Source: Sebaldella termitidis ATCC 33386
GTDB lineage: Bacteria; Fusobacteriota; Fusobacteriia; Fusobacteriales; Leptotrichiaceae
Length of the DNA: 64,000 bases
Direction of reading: 5' to 3'
Assembly: GCF_000024405.1 (NCBI RefSeq)
Contig: NC_013517.1
Location: 1,674,001-1,738,000 of the forward strand
The position numbers were made by a program, and so were the translations under genes. Under the pieces are notes generated by a model. It was not told where the DNA came from, ran no database searches, and saw only the letters and a program-made list of their open reading frames with translations. Shown piece by piece: positions 1-8,864 of this stretch (position 1 is the first letter of the stretch; each line of letters begins with the position of its first letter).

Positions 1-1
1 T

Positions 2-241
2 GTAACAGATCTTCTTGTAGGCTTTGGTATTTCAAGGGAGGGAATAAATTACGGTTCTATGGATGAGGAGCCTGTAAAAATATTCTTTATATTCCTTTCT
101 CCTCTTAGCGGTAATCAGGAATATCTGAAAATTCTGGCTAGAATATCAAGATTAATAAGAGAAGATAAGTTTAGAAACAGTCTTTTAGCAGCAGATACAC
201 CGGAAAAAATTATAGAGATAATAAATAACGAAGAAAGTTAA
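2..241 (+). CDS. PTS sugar transporter IIA domain, C-terminal fragment
   Basis: The reading frame is open from the window edge, so only the last 79 residues are seen. They contain VGFGISREGINYG and then a helix-strand tail (FFIFLSPLSGNQEYLKILA, DKFRNSLLAA), the pattern of the C-terminal half of fructose/mannitol-type (type 2) PTS IIA and PtsN-like domains. In that family the domain carries a phosphohistidine, which would lie upstream of the window. An internal ATG at 59 is not the true start. The gene ends 11 bases before nrdR and may share its transcript. Whether it is a sugar-specific IIA or a regulatory PtsN protein cannot be decided from this piece. Confidence 0.7.
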   Translation, partial: VTDLLVGFGISREGINYGSMDEEPVKIFFIFLSPLSGNQEYLKILARISRLIREDKFRNSLLAADTPEKIIEIINNEES

Positions 242-252
242 GAGGTGTTCTT

Positions 253-717
253 ATGAAATGTCCATTTTGTGGTAGCGATAATACAAAAGTAGTTGATAGT
301 CGTAATCATCTTGATGGAACTACAATAAAGAGAAGAAGAGAATGCGAAAACTGTGAAAAAAGATTTACAACCTATGAAAAAATAGGTGATCTTTCTCTGC
401 GGGTAGAAAAAAAGAGCGGTTTTGTAGAGCTTTATTCTAGAGAAAAAGTATTTAACGGTATCATGAGAGCTCTTGAAAAAAGATCTGTAGACATGGAAAA
501 AGTGGAAGAAATACTGGAAAAAATAGAGCGTGATATTTTGACTAAATACAGCGGTCTTGTGAAGTCAAGCGAGCTGGGAGATATGACCCTGTCTTATCTT
601 TTGGATTTGGACGAGGTAGCATACGTAAGATTTGCATCAGTATATAAAAAGTTTAACAGCCTGGAAAATTTTTTGAAGGAAATAGAAAAAATAAATTTTG
701 AAAGTGGGAAAAAATGA
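253..717 (+). CDS. nrdR: Transcriptional repressor NrdR
   Basis: A 154-residue protein of the normal NrdR length. The N-terminus is a four-cysteine zinc ribbon (C3, C6, C31, C34; MKCPFCGSDNTKVVDSR and CENCEKRFTTYE), followed by an ATP-cone domain (about residues 48-138) that senses ATP/dATP. NrdR represses ribonucleotide reductase genes by binding paired NrdR boxes; no nrd gene lies in this window. The ATG has a Shine-Dalgarno GAGGTG at 242-247. The stop overlaps the start of the next gene by four bases (ATGA), indicating translational coupling to a membrane protein of unrelated function. Identification is firm. Confidence 0.96.
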   Translation: MKCPFCGSDNTKVVDSRNHLDGTTIKRRRECENCEKRFTTYEKIGDLSLRVEKKSGFVELYSREKVFNGIMRALEKRSVDMEKVEEILEKIERDILTKYSGLVKSSELGDMTLSYLLDLDEVAYVRFASVYKKFNSLENFLKEIEKINFESGKK

Positions 718-1526
718 AGGCGTTGGAAAATATACTAAATGGTTTCTTTATTGGTGTTTCTTGTGCTGTCCCCGGAGTTTCGGGCAGTACAATAGCTTTT
801 TTGATGGGTATATATGAAAAATTTATAGATGCTCTTAGTAATATAGCAGATACTAAAAGTCCGAAATTTACAAAAAGACTTTATCTGCTTGCGGAAGTCG
901 GGTTTGGAATTATCCTCGGCGTATTTGCCGCATTCAAAATTTTAGCAGTTTTTTTTGAAACTCAGGAGGAAATATTGAGATTTTTCTTTTTAGGTTTGAT
1001 ACTATTTTCAATACCGGGAATTCTAAATAAAAAAATGCAGAAGATAGAACCAAAAGACATTATATTTGGATTCTCAGGATTAATTATTATCTGGATAATA
1101 GGACTTCAAAATAAAAGTTTTAATATGCTCCCTGACTTAAGTAATATTTTTTACATAATAAAATTATTTCTGATTTCTTTTATTTCGGCAGGAGCAATGA
1201 TTTTACCGGGATTATCCGTAAGCTTTCTGCTGCTGATATTCGGAGAATACGGCAACATATCAAAATTTTTTGCAGAAACTAATTTTTTTGCGATATTCAT
1301 AATGATATTCGGGACAATAACTGGGATTTTACTTTTGTCTAAAGTCATGGACAGCTTTTTTAAAAGATACAGGGAAGAAACAATTTCTGCGGCAGTGGGA
1401 ATAATCATAGGTTCAACGGTAAGAATCATACCATCGCCGATAACTATAGGGAATTTATTTTTTGATATTCTCTTTTTTATAGCAGGCGGATTTTTGGTTT
1501 TGAAATTATCAGTAATAAAAAATTAG
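714..1526 (+). CDS. DUF368 family membrane protein, candidate undecaprenyl-phosphate translocase
   Basis: A 270-residue polytopic membrane protein beginning with the DUF368 signature (GFFIGVSCAVPGVSGST) and showing a second related half around residues 155-180 (SAGAMILPGLSVSFLLL), so the fold looks like an internal duplication. DUF368 proteins (PopT) have been proposed, with DedA proteins, to recycle undecaprenyl phosphate across the membrane; assigning that role here is by family only. The gene overlaps nrdR by four bases and is followed after about 70 bases by an FtsB-like division gene, so a cell-envelope context is plausible. Family call firm, function inferred. Confidence 0.85.
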   Translation: MKALENILNGFFIGVSCAVPGVSGSTIAFLMGIYEKFIDALSNIADTKSPKFTKRLYLLAEVGFGIILGVFAAFKILAVFFETQEEILRFFFLGLILFSIPGILNKKMQKIEPKDIIFGFSGLIIIWIIGLQNKSFNMLPDLSNIFYIIKLFLISFISAGAMILPGLSVSFLLLIFGEYGNISKFFAETNFFAIFIMIFGTITGILLLSKVMDSFFKRYREETISAAVGIIIGSTVRIIPSPITIGNLFFDILFFIAGGFLVLKLSVIKN

Positions 1527-1598
1527 ATTATATGATATAATATTTTTCAGGAAGTTATTTTGAGTTTATAAAAAAAAGTTATAAAGGTTGAGAATTTT

Positions 1599-1880
1599 AT
1601 GATAAAGAGAAAGAACATATTTAAGGTATTTTTTAATATAATATTTTTATTTATTGTTTTAAACATATTAATTGAAGGAATACAGCTTAACATAAGAAGG
1701 AACGGGCTAAAAAGACAAGTCAGCGATGCACAGGTTAAGATAGATGAACTAGAGAAGAAAAGGAAGACTCTTGAGGAAGAAATAAAGAAAATAGAAGAAA
1801 ATGAAAAAATAGAGAGACTTGCAAGAGACAGGCTCGATTTACATAAAAAAGGAGAAACAGTATATAAAGTAGTAGAATAA
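1599..1880 (+). CDS. Septum formation initiator family protein (FtsB/DivIC-like)
   Basis: A 93-residue single-pass membrane protein: short basic N-terminus, one transmembrane helix at about residues 9-27, then a charged coiled coil (DELEKKRKTLEEEIKKIEEN) and a short C-terminal segment ending ERLARDRLDLHKKGETVYKVV. This order and size are those of FtsB/DivIC, which form a complex with FtsL and FtsQ/DivIB at the division septum. The terminal RDRLDLHKKGE resembles the conserved end of the family. The ATG is preceded by AAAGGTTGAG. An intrinsic terminator lies 10 bases after the stop. Whether it is the FtsB or the DivIC counterpart cannot be told from sequence alone. Confidence 0.85.
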   Translation: MIKRKNIFKVFFNIIFLFIVLNILIEGIQLNIRRNGLKRQVSDAQVKIDELEKKRKTLEEEIKKIEENEKIERLARDRLDLHKKGETVYKVVE

Positions 1881-1890
1881 TCATAGATAT

Positions 1891-1914
1891 AAGCCACATT
1901 TTCATGTGGCTTTT
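1891..1914 (+). terminator. Intrinsic terminator after the ftsB-like gene
   Basis: An AGCCACA/TGTGGCT stem with a short loop followed by a run of T. It closes the transcript that begins upstream with nrdR or earlier. Confidence 0.8.
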
Positions 1915-1972
1915 ACAGGGTATAAAGACTGTTTATTTACAGTTAATTCTAAAATTTAGGACAGGTGATAAG

Positions 1973-2461
1973 ATGTATAACTGGAAAAATTACGTAAATG
2001 AGTTTAAAAATGCAGAGGTTTCCGACAACAGGGAAAAATACTCTTTTGGTTTGTCTTATACGTATCTTTTGCGGACAGGCTTCTTTTTTTTGGCTATTTT
2101 GATACTGGGAGGGATTGCTCTCGCAGACTCCCTGAAAAATCACTATAATATAAAAATGACTATTTCGATTCTTTTGATATTATATGCCCTGATTTCACTT
2201 TTCAGGACTTTGGCTTACAGGATAACACTGGACAGAGAAACATTGAAATACGGCAAGCACAGAATAAAACTGAATGAGATAAAATCAGCCACACTGACAA
2301 TAGGAAGAATTTCAGCTTCAAGAGTGGGGAGAGCATTGGAAATAATAAGCAATGACAAAAAAGAATACATTTTGAACCTAAATATAAATCATTCGATAAA
2401 ATTTTTGAAAATACTTGAGCAGAGAGTAGGTAAAAAATTTCTTATAAATGAAGAGGGGTAA
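1973..2461 (+). CDS. Two-helix membrane protein with a PH-like cytoplasmic domain, function unknown
   Basis: 162 residues if started at the ATG at 1973, which has GGTGATAAG just upstream; the frame is open further up to 1904 but that start would lie inside the terminator hairpin. Two transmembrane helices (about residues 32-52 and 62-80) are followed by a C-terminal beta-rich region (RITLDRETLKYGKHRIKLNE and onward) that resembles bacterial PH/YdbS-like domains. It sits 26 bases before an HtrA-like protease and probably shares its mRNA. No family is recognised with confidence. Confidence 0.7.
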   Translation: MYNWKNYVNEFKNAEVSDNREKYSFGLSYTYLLRTGFFFLAILILGGIALADSLKNHYNIKMTISILLILYALISLFRTLAYRITLDRETLKYGKHRIKLNEIKSATLTIGRISASRVGRALEIISNDKKEYILNLNINHSIKFLKILEQRVGKKFLINEEG

Positions 2462-2487
2462 AAATTTACGGGGAGAGGAATTAAAAT

Positions 2488-3930
2488 ATGAAAAAAATTT
2501 TTCTGATGTTATTCTTTTTAGTTTTACTGCAGATATCTTACGGGACTGATAAAATAAAGTCCTCGATTGTAAAGATTTATTCTACACATCAGCAGTATGA
2601 TTACAGAAGTCCTTGGCAGAACGGGTCTGATTATAATTCCACTTCGACAGGCTTTATAGTAGACGGAAACAGAATTCTTACCAATGCTCATGCAGTATTG
2701 AGCAACAGGTTTCTTCAGGTTAGAAAAGAAGGAGAGTCAAAAAAATATAAGGCCAGTGTAGAATTCATTTCCGAAGAGTATGATCTGGCATTAATAAAAG
2801 TAGAGGAACCGGGATTCTTTAACGGCACTGTTCCGTTAAAATTCTCAGGAATACCGATGAACCGGGATAAAGTAGCTATTTACGGCTATCCGATGGGCGG
2901 GGACAAGCTGAGTATAACAGAAGGGATAGTATCCAGAATAGAGCACAGCAAGTATACTCTGACAACAGAAAAGTTTCTTATAGGGCAGACAGATGCGGCA
3001 ATAAATCCCGGAAACAGCGGCGGACCGGTGATTTCCAAGGGGAAAATAGTGGGAGTGGCCTTTTCTGGACTGCTTGGTGCGGATAATATAGGATATTTTA
3101 TACCTACGCCGATCGTGGAACATTTTTTAAATGATATAAAAGACGGAAATTATGACGGGATGCCGAAACTGGGTATTATCTGGTCAGAGCTTGAAAGCCC
3201 GTCACATAGAAAAATGCTCGGAGTGGAAAATACATCAACTGGGATATTAATAAAAAAAATAAAGAAAAATTCTCCGTTTGAGGATATTTTGAAAAAAGGA
3301 GATGTCCTTTTGAAGCTGGATAATTATCCGATAGAATATGACGGGACAGTGGAGTTCAGAAAAAATGAAAGAACAGATTTTAATTATGTAGTACAAAATA
3401 AGAATTTTGGGGAATTTCTCAGATATGAAGTAATGAGAGACAGAAAGAAGGTTTCCGGAGAAATAAAGCTGACAAAGGACAAAATTCCTTTTGATCTTAT
3501 AAAAAACAGCTCATTTGAAGAGCCGCCCACATATTTTATATACGGGGGATTGATTTTTGAACCGCTTACCGATATTTATATTAATAATTCTCCGATAAAG
3601 CTTCCGGAAGACGTAGACAGCATACAGGGACTTCAAAATAAAACAGAACTGGTAGTGCTGGTAAGGGTGCTTTCAGATGATGTAAATATAGGTTATAACA
3701 ATTATTACGATGCGATAATTACACGGGTTAACGGAGAGAGCTATACCGATTTCAGAGATTTTGTAAGAATAGTAAAGACATCAGACGAGCAGTTTATGAA
3801 ATTTGAAGATATTGACGGAAATGAGATAGTTCTTGATACCCGTCAGGTAGAAAAAAGAAATCCTGAAATATTTCAAAATTACAGCATAGACAGGGAAATG
3901 TCTGCTGATATACTTGATATTTCCCGTTAA
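2488..3930 (+). CDS. HtrA/DegP-like trypsin-family serine protease
   Basis: 480 residues with a cleavable signal peptide (residues 1-19). The catalytic triad of the trypsin-like fold is visible: His68 in TNAHAVL, Asp99 in EEYDLALIKV and Ser177 in NPGNSGGPV. A PDZ-like segment follows (about residues 225-320, LGIIWSELESP then SPFEDILKKGDVLLKLDN), and a C-terminal extension of about 150 residues holds a second PDZ-like pattern (YNNYYDAIITRVNGESY). This arrangement resembles plant-type Deg proteases with an extra divergent PDZ domain. It probably acts in envelope protein quality control. A lipoprotein gene follows after 19 bases. Confidence 0.88.
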   Translation: MKKIFLMLFFLVLLQISYGTDKIKSSIVKIYSTHQQYDYRSPWQNGSDYNSTSTGFIVDGNRILTNAHAVLSNRFLQVRKEGESKKYKASVEFISEEYDLALIKVEEPGFFNGTVPLKFSGIPMNRDKVAIYGYPMGGDKLSITEGIVSRIEHSKYTLTTEKFLIGQTDAAINPGNSGGPVISKGKIVGVAFSGLLGADNIGYFIPTPIVEHFLNDIKDGNYDGMPKLGIIWSELESPSHRKMLGVENTSTGILIKKIKKNSPFEDILKKGDVLLKLDNYPIEYDGTVEFRKNERTDFNYVVQNKNFGEFLRYEVMRDRKKVSGEIKLTKDKIPFDLIKNSSFEEPPTYFIYGGLIFEPLTDIYINNSPIKLPEDVDSIQGLQNKTELVVLVRVLSDDVNIGYNNYYDAIITRVNGESYTDFRDFVRIVKTSDEQFMKFEDIDGNEIVLDTRQVEKRNPEIFQNYSIDREMSADILDISR

Positions 3931-3949
3931 AACTAATCTGGAGGCAATT

Positions 3950-4231
3950 ATGAAAAAACTGATATTTTTAATAATGCTGCTTTTTATATCGTGTACAGCT
4001 GTAACTGTACCAAAAACTTCCGTGTACACAAAAGATCAGATACTGGAAATAGGAATAAATGAAGTAAAGCGAGTATACGGACTGGACATAGACAAGGAAA
4101 ATACGGCAATATTCAAATCCGGATACGGAGAATGGAAAATAGTTCTGTATAGTCCTACGAATCCTATATTTGTTTTGATTAATGAAGATGGAAGTATAAA
4201 AAGTGTAGAGATGAAAGATTACATTCAATGA
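3950..4231 (+). CDS. Small putative lipoprotein
   Basis: 93 residues from the ATG at 3950, preceded by CTGGAGGC; a longer frame from 3914 would overlap the protease gene and lacks a ribosome site. The N-terminus MKKLIFLIMLLFISCTAV is a lipoprotein signal with the lipobox ending at Cys15. The mature part is a short alpha/beta unit (QILEIGINEVKRVYGLDI ... WKIVLYSPTNPIFVLINEDG) with no family I recognise. It lies 19 bases after the protease gene and is followed by a terminator, so the two are probably co-expressed at the envelope. Confidence 0.75.
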   Translation: MKKLIFLIMLLFISCTAVTVPKTSVYTKDQILEIGINEVKRVYGLDIDKENTAIFKSGYGEWKIVLYSPTNPIFVLINEDGSIKSVEMKDYIQ

Positions 4232-4251
4232 ATTTAATTAATAAAATAAGA

Positions 4252-4276
4252 AATATCCGTGGAAACCGGATATTTT
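4252..4276 (+). terminator. Intrinsic terminator
   Basis: AATATCCG paired with CGGATATT and followed by a run of T, 20 bases after the lipoprotein stop. Confidence 0.8.
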
Positions 4277-4360
4277 TTAAATATTTGGAGTATTGATTAC
4301 CAATAATTTATATTATGAAGAATAATTTTTTATAATATAAGAGATTAGGGAGGTTTATGT

Positions 4361-5038
4361 ATGAAATATTCATTTATCGGAAAAATATTCAGGGATGGAA
4401 ACAGAAATTACATAAAAATTCCTTTTAATGTATGGGAGACATGCGGACAAAAAGGGATGATTCCGGTCAAGGCGGATATTGAAAGTGTTGTTTTTGAGTG
4501 TAAGCTGGTTCCTAAAGGACACGGAAATTATTATATTCCGGTTTTAAAAGCTTTTTCAGACAAACTGGGTAAAACAGGGGAATTAAAGGTAAGTTTTGAA
4601 ATAATAGAAGAATTAAGCAGAATTAACAGCAGAAGTCCGTATACAAAGAAAGAGCCGGTTAGAAAAATAGACAATATAGATCTGGTTTTGCAGCCGGAAG
4701 CAGGCTTATGCGGACAGGCGTGTCTTGCGATGTTATCAGGGGCGGACATCAAGGAAATAATAAAAATAATGAAATGCGGGAAATGGCAGGCGAGCTTTAG
4801 CAGGGTCATTGAAACACTGAATTATTTTGGAATAGAACATTCTGAAAAAATAACTTATACACAAAAAAAAGATATTGAGCTTTCGAAATGCTGTATTTTG
4901 AATATAAGGGATGAAAAAAGCTTAAAGGGCAGTCATATGGCTGTTTATTTTGATAAGAAATTTTATGATCCTGTATATGGAATTTCTGAAAAATATAACA
5001 GAGCTAAGATAATTTCTTTTTTAGAGATAAAAGTGTAA
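4361..5038 (+). CDS. DUF1905 domain fused to a C39-like cysteine peptidase domain
   Basis: 225 residues in two parts. Residues 1-85 match the DUF1905 pattern (a small beta barrel: YSFIGKIFRDGNRNYIKIPF, then GNYYIPVLKAF). Residues 105-225 look like a papain-fold C39-type peptidase: LQPEAGLCGQACLAML with Cys117, then GSHMAVYFDKKFYDPVYG with His192 and Asp203 as the rest of a triad. There is no signal peptide, so the protein should be cytoplasmic. C39 domains usually process double-glycine leaders or act as free peptidases; the substrate here is unknown. The ATG has AGGGAGG upstream. The fusion is unusual. Confidence 0.7.
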   Translation: MKYSFIGKIFRDGNRNYIKIPFNVWETCGQKGMIPVKADIESVVFECKLVPKGHGNYYIPVLKAFSDKLGKTGELKVSFEIIEELSRINSRSPYTKKEPVRKIDNIDLVLQPEAGLCGQACLAMLSGADIKEIIKIMKCGKWQASFSRVIETLNYFGIEHSEKITYTQKKDIELSKCCILNIRDEKSLKGSHMAVYFDKKFYDPVYGISEKYNRAKIISFLEIKV

Positions 5039-5141
5039 CTGAAGCGGAATGGAAAATATATTTTAAATAAGCAGTAAGACGGAGAAGAGAATAAGATTAA
5101 ATATCAATATACAGACGGCGAATATCAGGAAAAGTAAAAAG

Positions 5142-5170
5142 TTGTAAATACATCTGATATTTGTTAAAAT
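5142..5170 (+). promoter_or_regulatory. Candidate sigma-70 type promoter for mnmA
   Basis: TTGTAA, a 17-base spacer, and TAAAAT. Transcription would start about 10 bases before the start codon, giving a very short leader. Confidence 0.5.
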
Positions 5171-5177
5171 AGTTTAG

Positions 5178-6266
<1,089 letters not shown>

Positions 6267-6417
6267 TTAATATTTTACAGATTTTGGTTATGGTATTTTA
6301 TAACAGAATAAGGTAATATAAAATGAAGGCATTACTATGTAAAATAGAAGAATTGTACATGTCTTCCAAGGAAGAAATTTGAGTATACGGACAGGGCAAA
6401 ATATGTAATATAAAAAA

Positions 6418-6455
6418 GAGATGTTCTCACATAAAGGAGAGAACATCTTTTTTAT
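6418..6455. terminator. Bidirectional intrinsic terminator between mnmA and the tetR gene
   Basis: A ten-base stem AGATGTTCTC/GAGAACATCT with an 8-base loop, flanked by T on the plus side and by A (T on the minus strand) on the other. It can end both convergent transcripts. The stretch 6267-6417 before it shows no convincing gene. Confidence 0.85.
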
Positions 6456-6471
6456 TTTATAAATAATTTCA

Positions 6472-7056
6472 TTATCCTGCATTGGCTTTCAGAAGCTTAT
6501 CGAATATAAAGAAAAAGTCAGTAATGGCATTTTCTTTTTTCTCCAGCTTTATTTTAAGCATAGTTCCTTCCATCTGAGAAACAAGAACTCTTGCTACTTC
6601 CTCTGCCTGAAGTGTCTTGTAGTTGGGATTTATATTTTTCATCATGGATAAAAAGAAAGAAAACTTCATTTCTATTTTTCTGTATGATAAAAGCAGATGC
6701 TGTCTTATATCCTCATTTACATCGGACAGTTCATTGGCAATATTGCCGAGAGGGCTTCCTCCGTGGTAGCTGTTCAGCTCCACATTTGAGAAAAAATTAT
6801 GAAAAAATACCTTAAATTTAGGAATGGAAAGATCATTTACAGTTCTGTCAAAAAAACGTATTATATTGTTAGTATGATAATCAATGACATGAATAAGCAG
6901 ATCATCTTTATTTTTAAAATAATAATAAAAGGAACCCTTTGGAATATTACAAACTTCCAGGATTTCCTTCAGTCCGGTATTTACGTATCCGTTAAAATAA
7001 AAAAGCTTCGCGCTTTCTTCAATAACTTTTCTTTTTTTTATTTCAGTCTTTTTCAT
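6472..7056 (-). CDS. TetR/AcrR family transcriptional regulator
   Basis: 194 residues. The N-terminal helix-turn-helix is typical (KVIEESAKLFYFNGYVNTGL then CNIPKGSFYYYFKNKDDLL), followed by an all-helical ligand domain as in the YxaF/LmrA-like branch. It is transcribed away from the MATE efflux gene at 7349, the usual layout of a local repressor that controls itself and the pump. Its promoter (7120-7092 on the minus strand) and the pump promoter (7138-7166) are back to back. The ligand is unknown. The gene product may add a second control layer to a pump that also has a riboswitch. Confidence 0.9.
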   Translation of the reverse strand: MKKTEIKKRKVIEESAKLFYFNGYVNTGLKEILEVCNIPKGSFYYYFKNKDDLLIHVIDYHTNNIIRFFDRTVNDLSIPKFKVFFHNFFSNVELNSYHGGSPLGNIANELSDVNEDIRQHLLLSYRKIEMKFSFFLSMMKNINPNYKTLQAEEVARVLVSQMEGTMLKIKLEKKENAITDFFFIFDKLLKANAG

Positions 7057-7091
7057 AATAGCCTGCCTAGAATTTTTTTACTTTACACATA

Positions 7092-7120
7092 ATTTTATAA
7101 CTATATTTGTTTCTTGTCAA
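7092..7120 (-). promoter_or_regulatory. Candidate promoter of the tetR gene
   Basis: On the minus strand: consensus TTGACA (7120-7115), a 17-base spacer and TAAAAT (7097-7092). Confidence 0.6.
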
Positions 7121-7137
7121 ATAGAATATTGAGAAAC
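7109..7137. promoter_or_regulatory. Possible TetR operator between the divergent promoters
   Basis: GTTTCT at 7109-7114 and AGAAAC at 7132-7137 form an interrupted inverted repeat centred at 7123. It covers the -35 element of the tetR promoter and abuts the -35 element of the MATE promoter. Only six bases per arm match, so this is tentative. Confidence 0.25.
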
Positions 7138-7166
7138 TTGATTTTTTTTTGAGAATTTAGTATTAT
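7138..7166 (+). promoter_or_regulatory. Candidate promoter of the riboswitch-MATE transcript
   Basis: TTGATT (7138-7143), a 17-base spacer and TATTAT (7161-7166). The predicted start near 7173 lies about 20 bases before the riboswitch aptamer. Confidence 0.65.
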
Positions 7167-7194
7167 AGCTATAAATTGAATAAATTTAGATTTT

Positions 7195-7280
7195 CTAGGG
7201 TTCCGTAATATATAAATTAGTCTGGTCCGAGAGAAAACACGGTAATTATACCGGACACGGAAGGAGAAAAGCCTAGGAGG
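7195..7280 (+). promoter_or_regulatory. Guanidine-I (ykkC class) riboswitch
   Basis: The conserved blocks of the ykkC aptamer appear in order: CTAGGGTTCCG (7195-7205), TCTGGTCCGAGAGA (7221-7234), ACACGG repeated (AACACGG near 7237 and ACACGGAAGGA near 7255) and AAAAGCCTAGGAGG (7267-7280). The first and last blocks pair (CTAGG with CCTAG) as P1. In this family guanidinium binding stabilises P1. The 3' block is also the 5' arm of the terminator at 7265-7317, so ligand binding should prevent termination and switch on the MATE gene. The ykkC fold also has ppGpp, PRPP and other subtypes; the efflux gene favours the guanidine type. Confidence 0.9.
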
Positions 7281-7317
7281 ATATTAACAATATCGCTCCC
7301 GGGCTTTTCTTTTTTTT
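7265..7317 (+). terminator. Riboswitch-controlled intrinsic terminator
   Basis: AGAAAAGCCTAGGAG (7265-7279) pairs with CTCCCGGGCTTTTCT (7297-7311) with an inner GATATT/AATATC hairpin, followed by eight T. The 5' arm reuses the P1 3' strand of the aptamer, the expected architecture of an ON switch. Confidence 0.88.
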
Positions 7318-7348
7318 ATTCAAAAATTTTTATTCAGGAGGGAAAAAA

Positions 7349-8686
7349 ATGGAAAGAAAAAAGAATCTAAAGAATATGCTGAGATATGTAATTCCAAGTG
7401 TGACAGCATTAATGGTGAATTCTGTTTATATAATTGTAGACGGGTTTTTCGTAATGAAAGGTGTAGGTGAAAAGGCCCTTGCTGCCGTAACTCTGAGTGT
7501 GCCGTTTTTGGAAGCACTGATAGCAGTCAGTATGCTTTTGTCAGTAGGAGCAGGAATTTATATTTCGTATTATTTGGGGAAAGGCAGTAAAAATACTGCA
7601 AATACAGTATTAAATACATCTTTGGCATTACTGTTTCTGGTTTCGGCTGTAATCAGTATTTCAGGAATAGTATTTTTAAAAGATTTGGCTCGTATACTGG
7701 GAGCAGATGAAACTATGACAGAATTAGTGTGTGATTATTTGAAATATCTGCTTTATTTTTCACCTGCTCTTATTCTCAGTTATGCACTGGCGACATTTTT
7801 GAGAAATGACAATAAACCCGGTCTCGGAATGATTGCCATGATATTTGGTGGTTTGGCAAACGGGATATTGGATTATGTGTTTATTTTTGTATTTAATATG
7901 GGGATAGAAGGTGCAGGACTTGCTACCGGATTAGGACCTGTATTTAGCATATTAATCATGATGCCGCATTTTTTTCTTAAAAAAGGGGATTTATATTTCC
8001 GCTTATCGGCTTTTAGCTTTAGATACTGTAAAAAGATACTGACTGCAGGGATTCCCGCTTTTATTACTGAATATTCCCTAGGAATAGTAACTTATCTTCA
8101 TAATTTTGTGATAATAAGAATTTTGGGTGAGCAGGGAGTGGCAGCTTATGGAATTATAGGTTATGTAGCTCTTATAGTACTCACATTCTATCTGGGGATT
8201 TCTCAGGGGATACAGCCACTGATAAGTATGGCTTACGGTGCAGGAAAGGACAGAGAGCTGAAATTTTATACCAGAGTGTCCTTTATATTTGCAGGAATTA
8301 TAGGAATAGTTAGTACAGCAGTGATAATAGTATTTGCCCGTCCGATAACAGAAATTTTCTCGGGGAATAATTCAGAATTAACAGCTGTAACTGTATATGG
8401 TCTGAGAATATACTCCGTTAACTTTATTTTAGCAGGTATAAATATTTTGGCAATTTCAATATTTCAGTCGGTACAGAAAGTGAAAACAGCTTCTGTAATA
8501 GCTGTAATAAGAAGTACTGTATTTGTGTATGCAGCCCTTATGACACTTCCAGTGTTTTTTGGAAGCCTTGGAATATGGCTTTCGATGCCGTTTGCAGAAG
8601 CTGGAGCTTTTCTTGTAATTCTGGGAATTTGTATCTTTACACTGCGTGATGAAAAAGAAAAAAGAGCAGAGCATGTAATTTTATAG
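7349..8686 (+). CDS. MATE family multidrug/cation efflux transporter
   Basis: 445 residues with about 12 transmembrane helices in two homologous halves (MLRYVIPSVTALMVNSVY at the start; GIPAFITEYSLGIVTYLHN opening the second half). MATE transporters export cationic compounds using sodium or proton gradients. The ATG follows AGGAGGG. Expression is predicted to need release from the guanidine-I riboswitch terminator upstream, and the divergent TetR may act too. Guanidinium export is the natural hypothesis from that control, but known dedicated guanidinium exporters belong to the SMR family, so the substrate is an inference. Followed by a terminator. Confidence 0.92.
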   Translation: MERKKNLKNMLRYVIPSVTALMVNSVYIIVDGFFVMKGVGEKALAAVTLSVPFLEALIAVSMLLSVGAGIYISYYLGKGSKNTANTVLNTSLALLFLVSAVISISGIVFLKDLARILGADETMTELVCDYLKYLLYFSPALILSYALATFLRNDNKPGLGMIAMIFGGLANGILDYVFIFVFNMGIEGAGLATGLGPVFSILIMMPHFFLKKGDLYFRLSAFSFRYCKKILTAGIPAFITEYSLGIVTYLHNFVIIRILGEQGVAAYGIIGYVALIVLTFYLGISQGIQPLISMAYGAGKDRELKFYTRVSFIFAGIIGIVSTAVIIVFARPITEIFSGNNSELTAVTVYGLRIYSVNFILAGINILAISIFQSVQKVKTASVIAVIRSTVFVYAALMTLPVFFGSLGIWLSMPFAEAGAFLVILGICIFTLRDEKEKRAEHVIL

Positions 8687-8704
8687 TTTGTTTAATAATA
8701 AAAG

Positions 8705-8749
8705 CAGACAGTTTCAGAGGAGTTATCTCAGAATTACTGTCTGTTTTTT
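8705..8749 (+). terminator. Intrinsic terminator after the MATE gene
   Basis: CAGACAGT paired with ACTGTCTG across a 23-base loop, followed by six T. Confidence 0.8.
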
Positions 8750-8864
8750 ATATTCCACTGAAAGAACCTTAAATTTTATAATATATTAATTTAAATTCAA
8801 AAATATGGTATATTTTCTTGAAAAAATAGTCATTTTAAGATACTATATAAAGGAGGTGAATATT

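Noticed and set aside
1904-1972. Upstream extension of the membrane protein gene at 1973
   Set aside because: The extra codons lie in the terminator hairpin; the ATG at 1973 has the ribosome site.
6288-6482. Minus-strand 64-codon frame between mnmA and tetR
   Set aside because: It runs through the bidirectional terminator and has no ribosome site.
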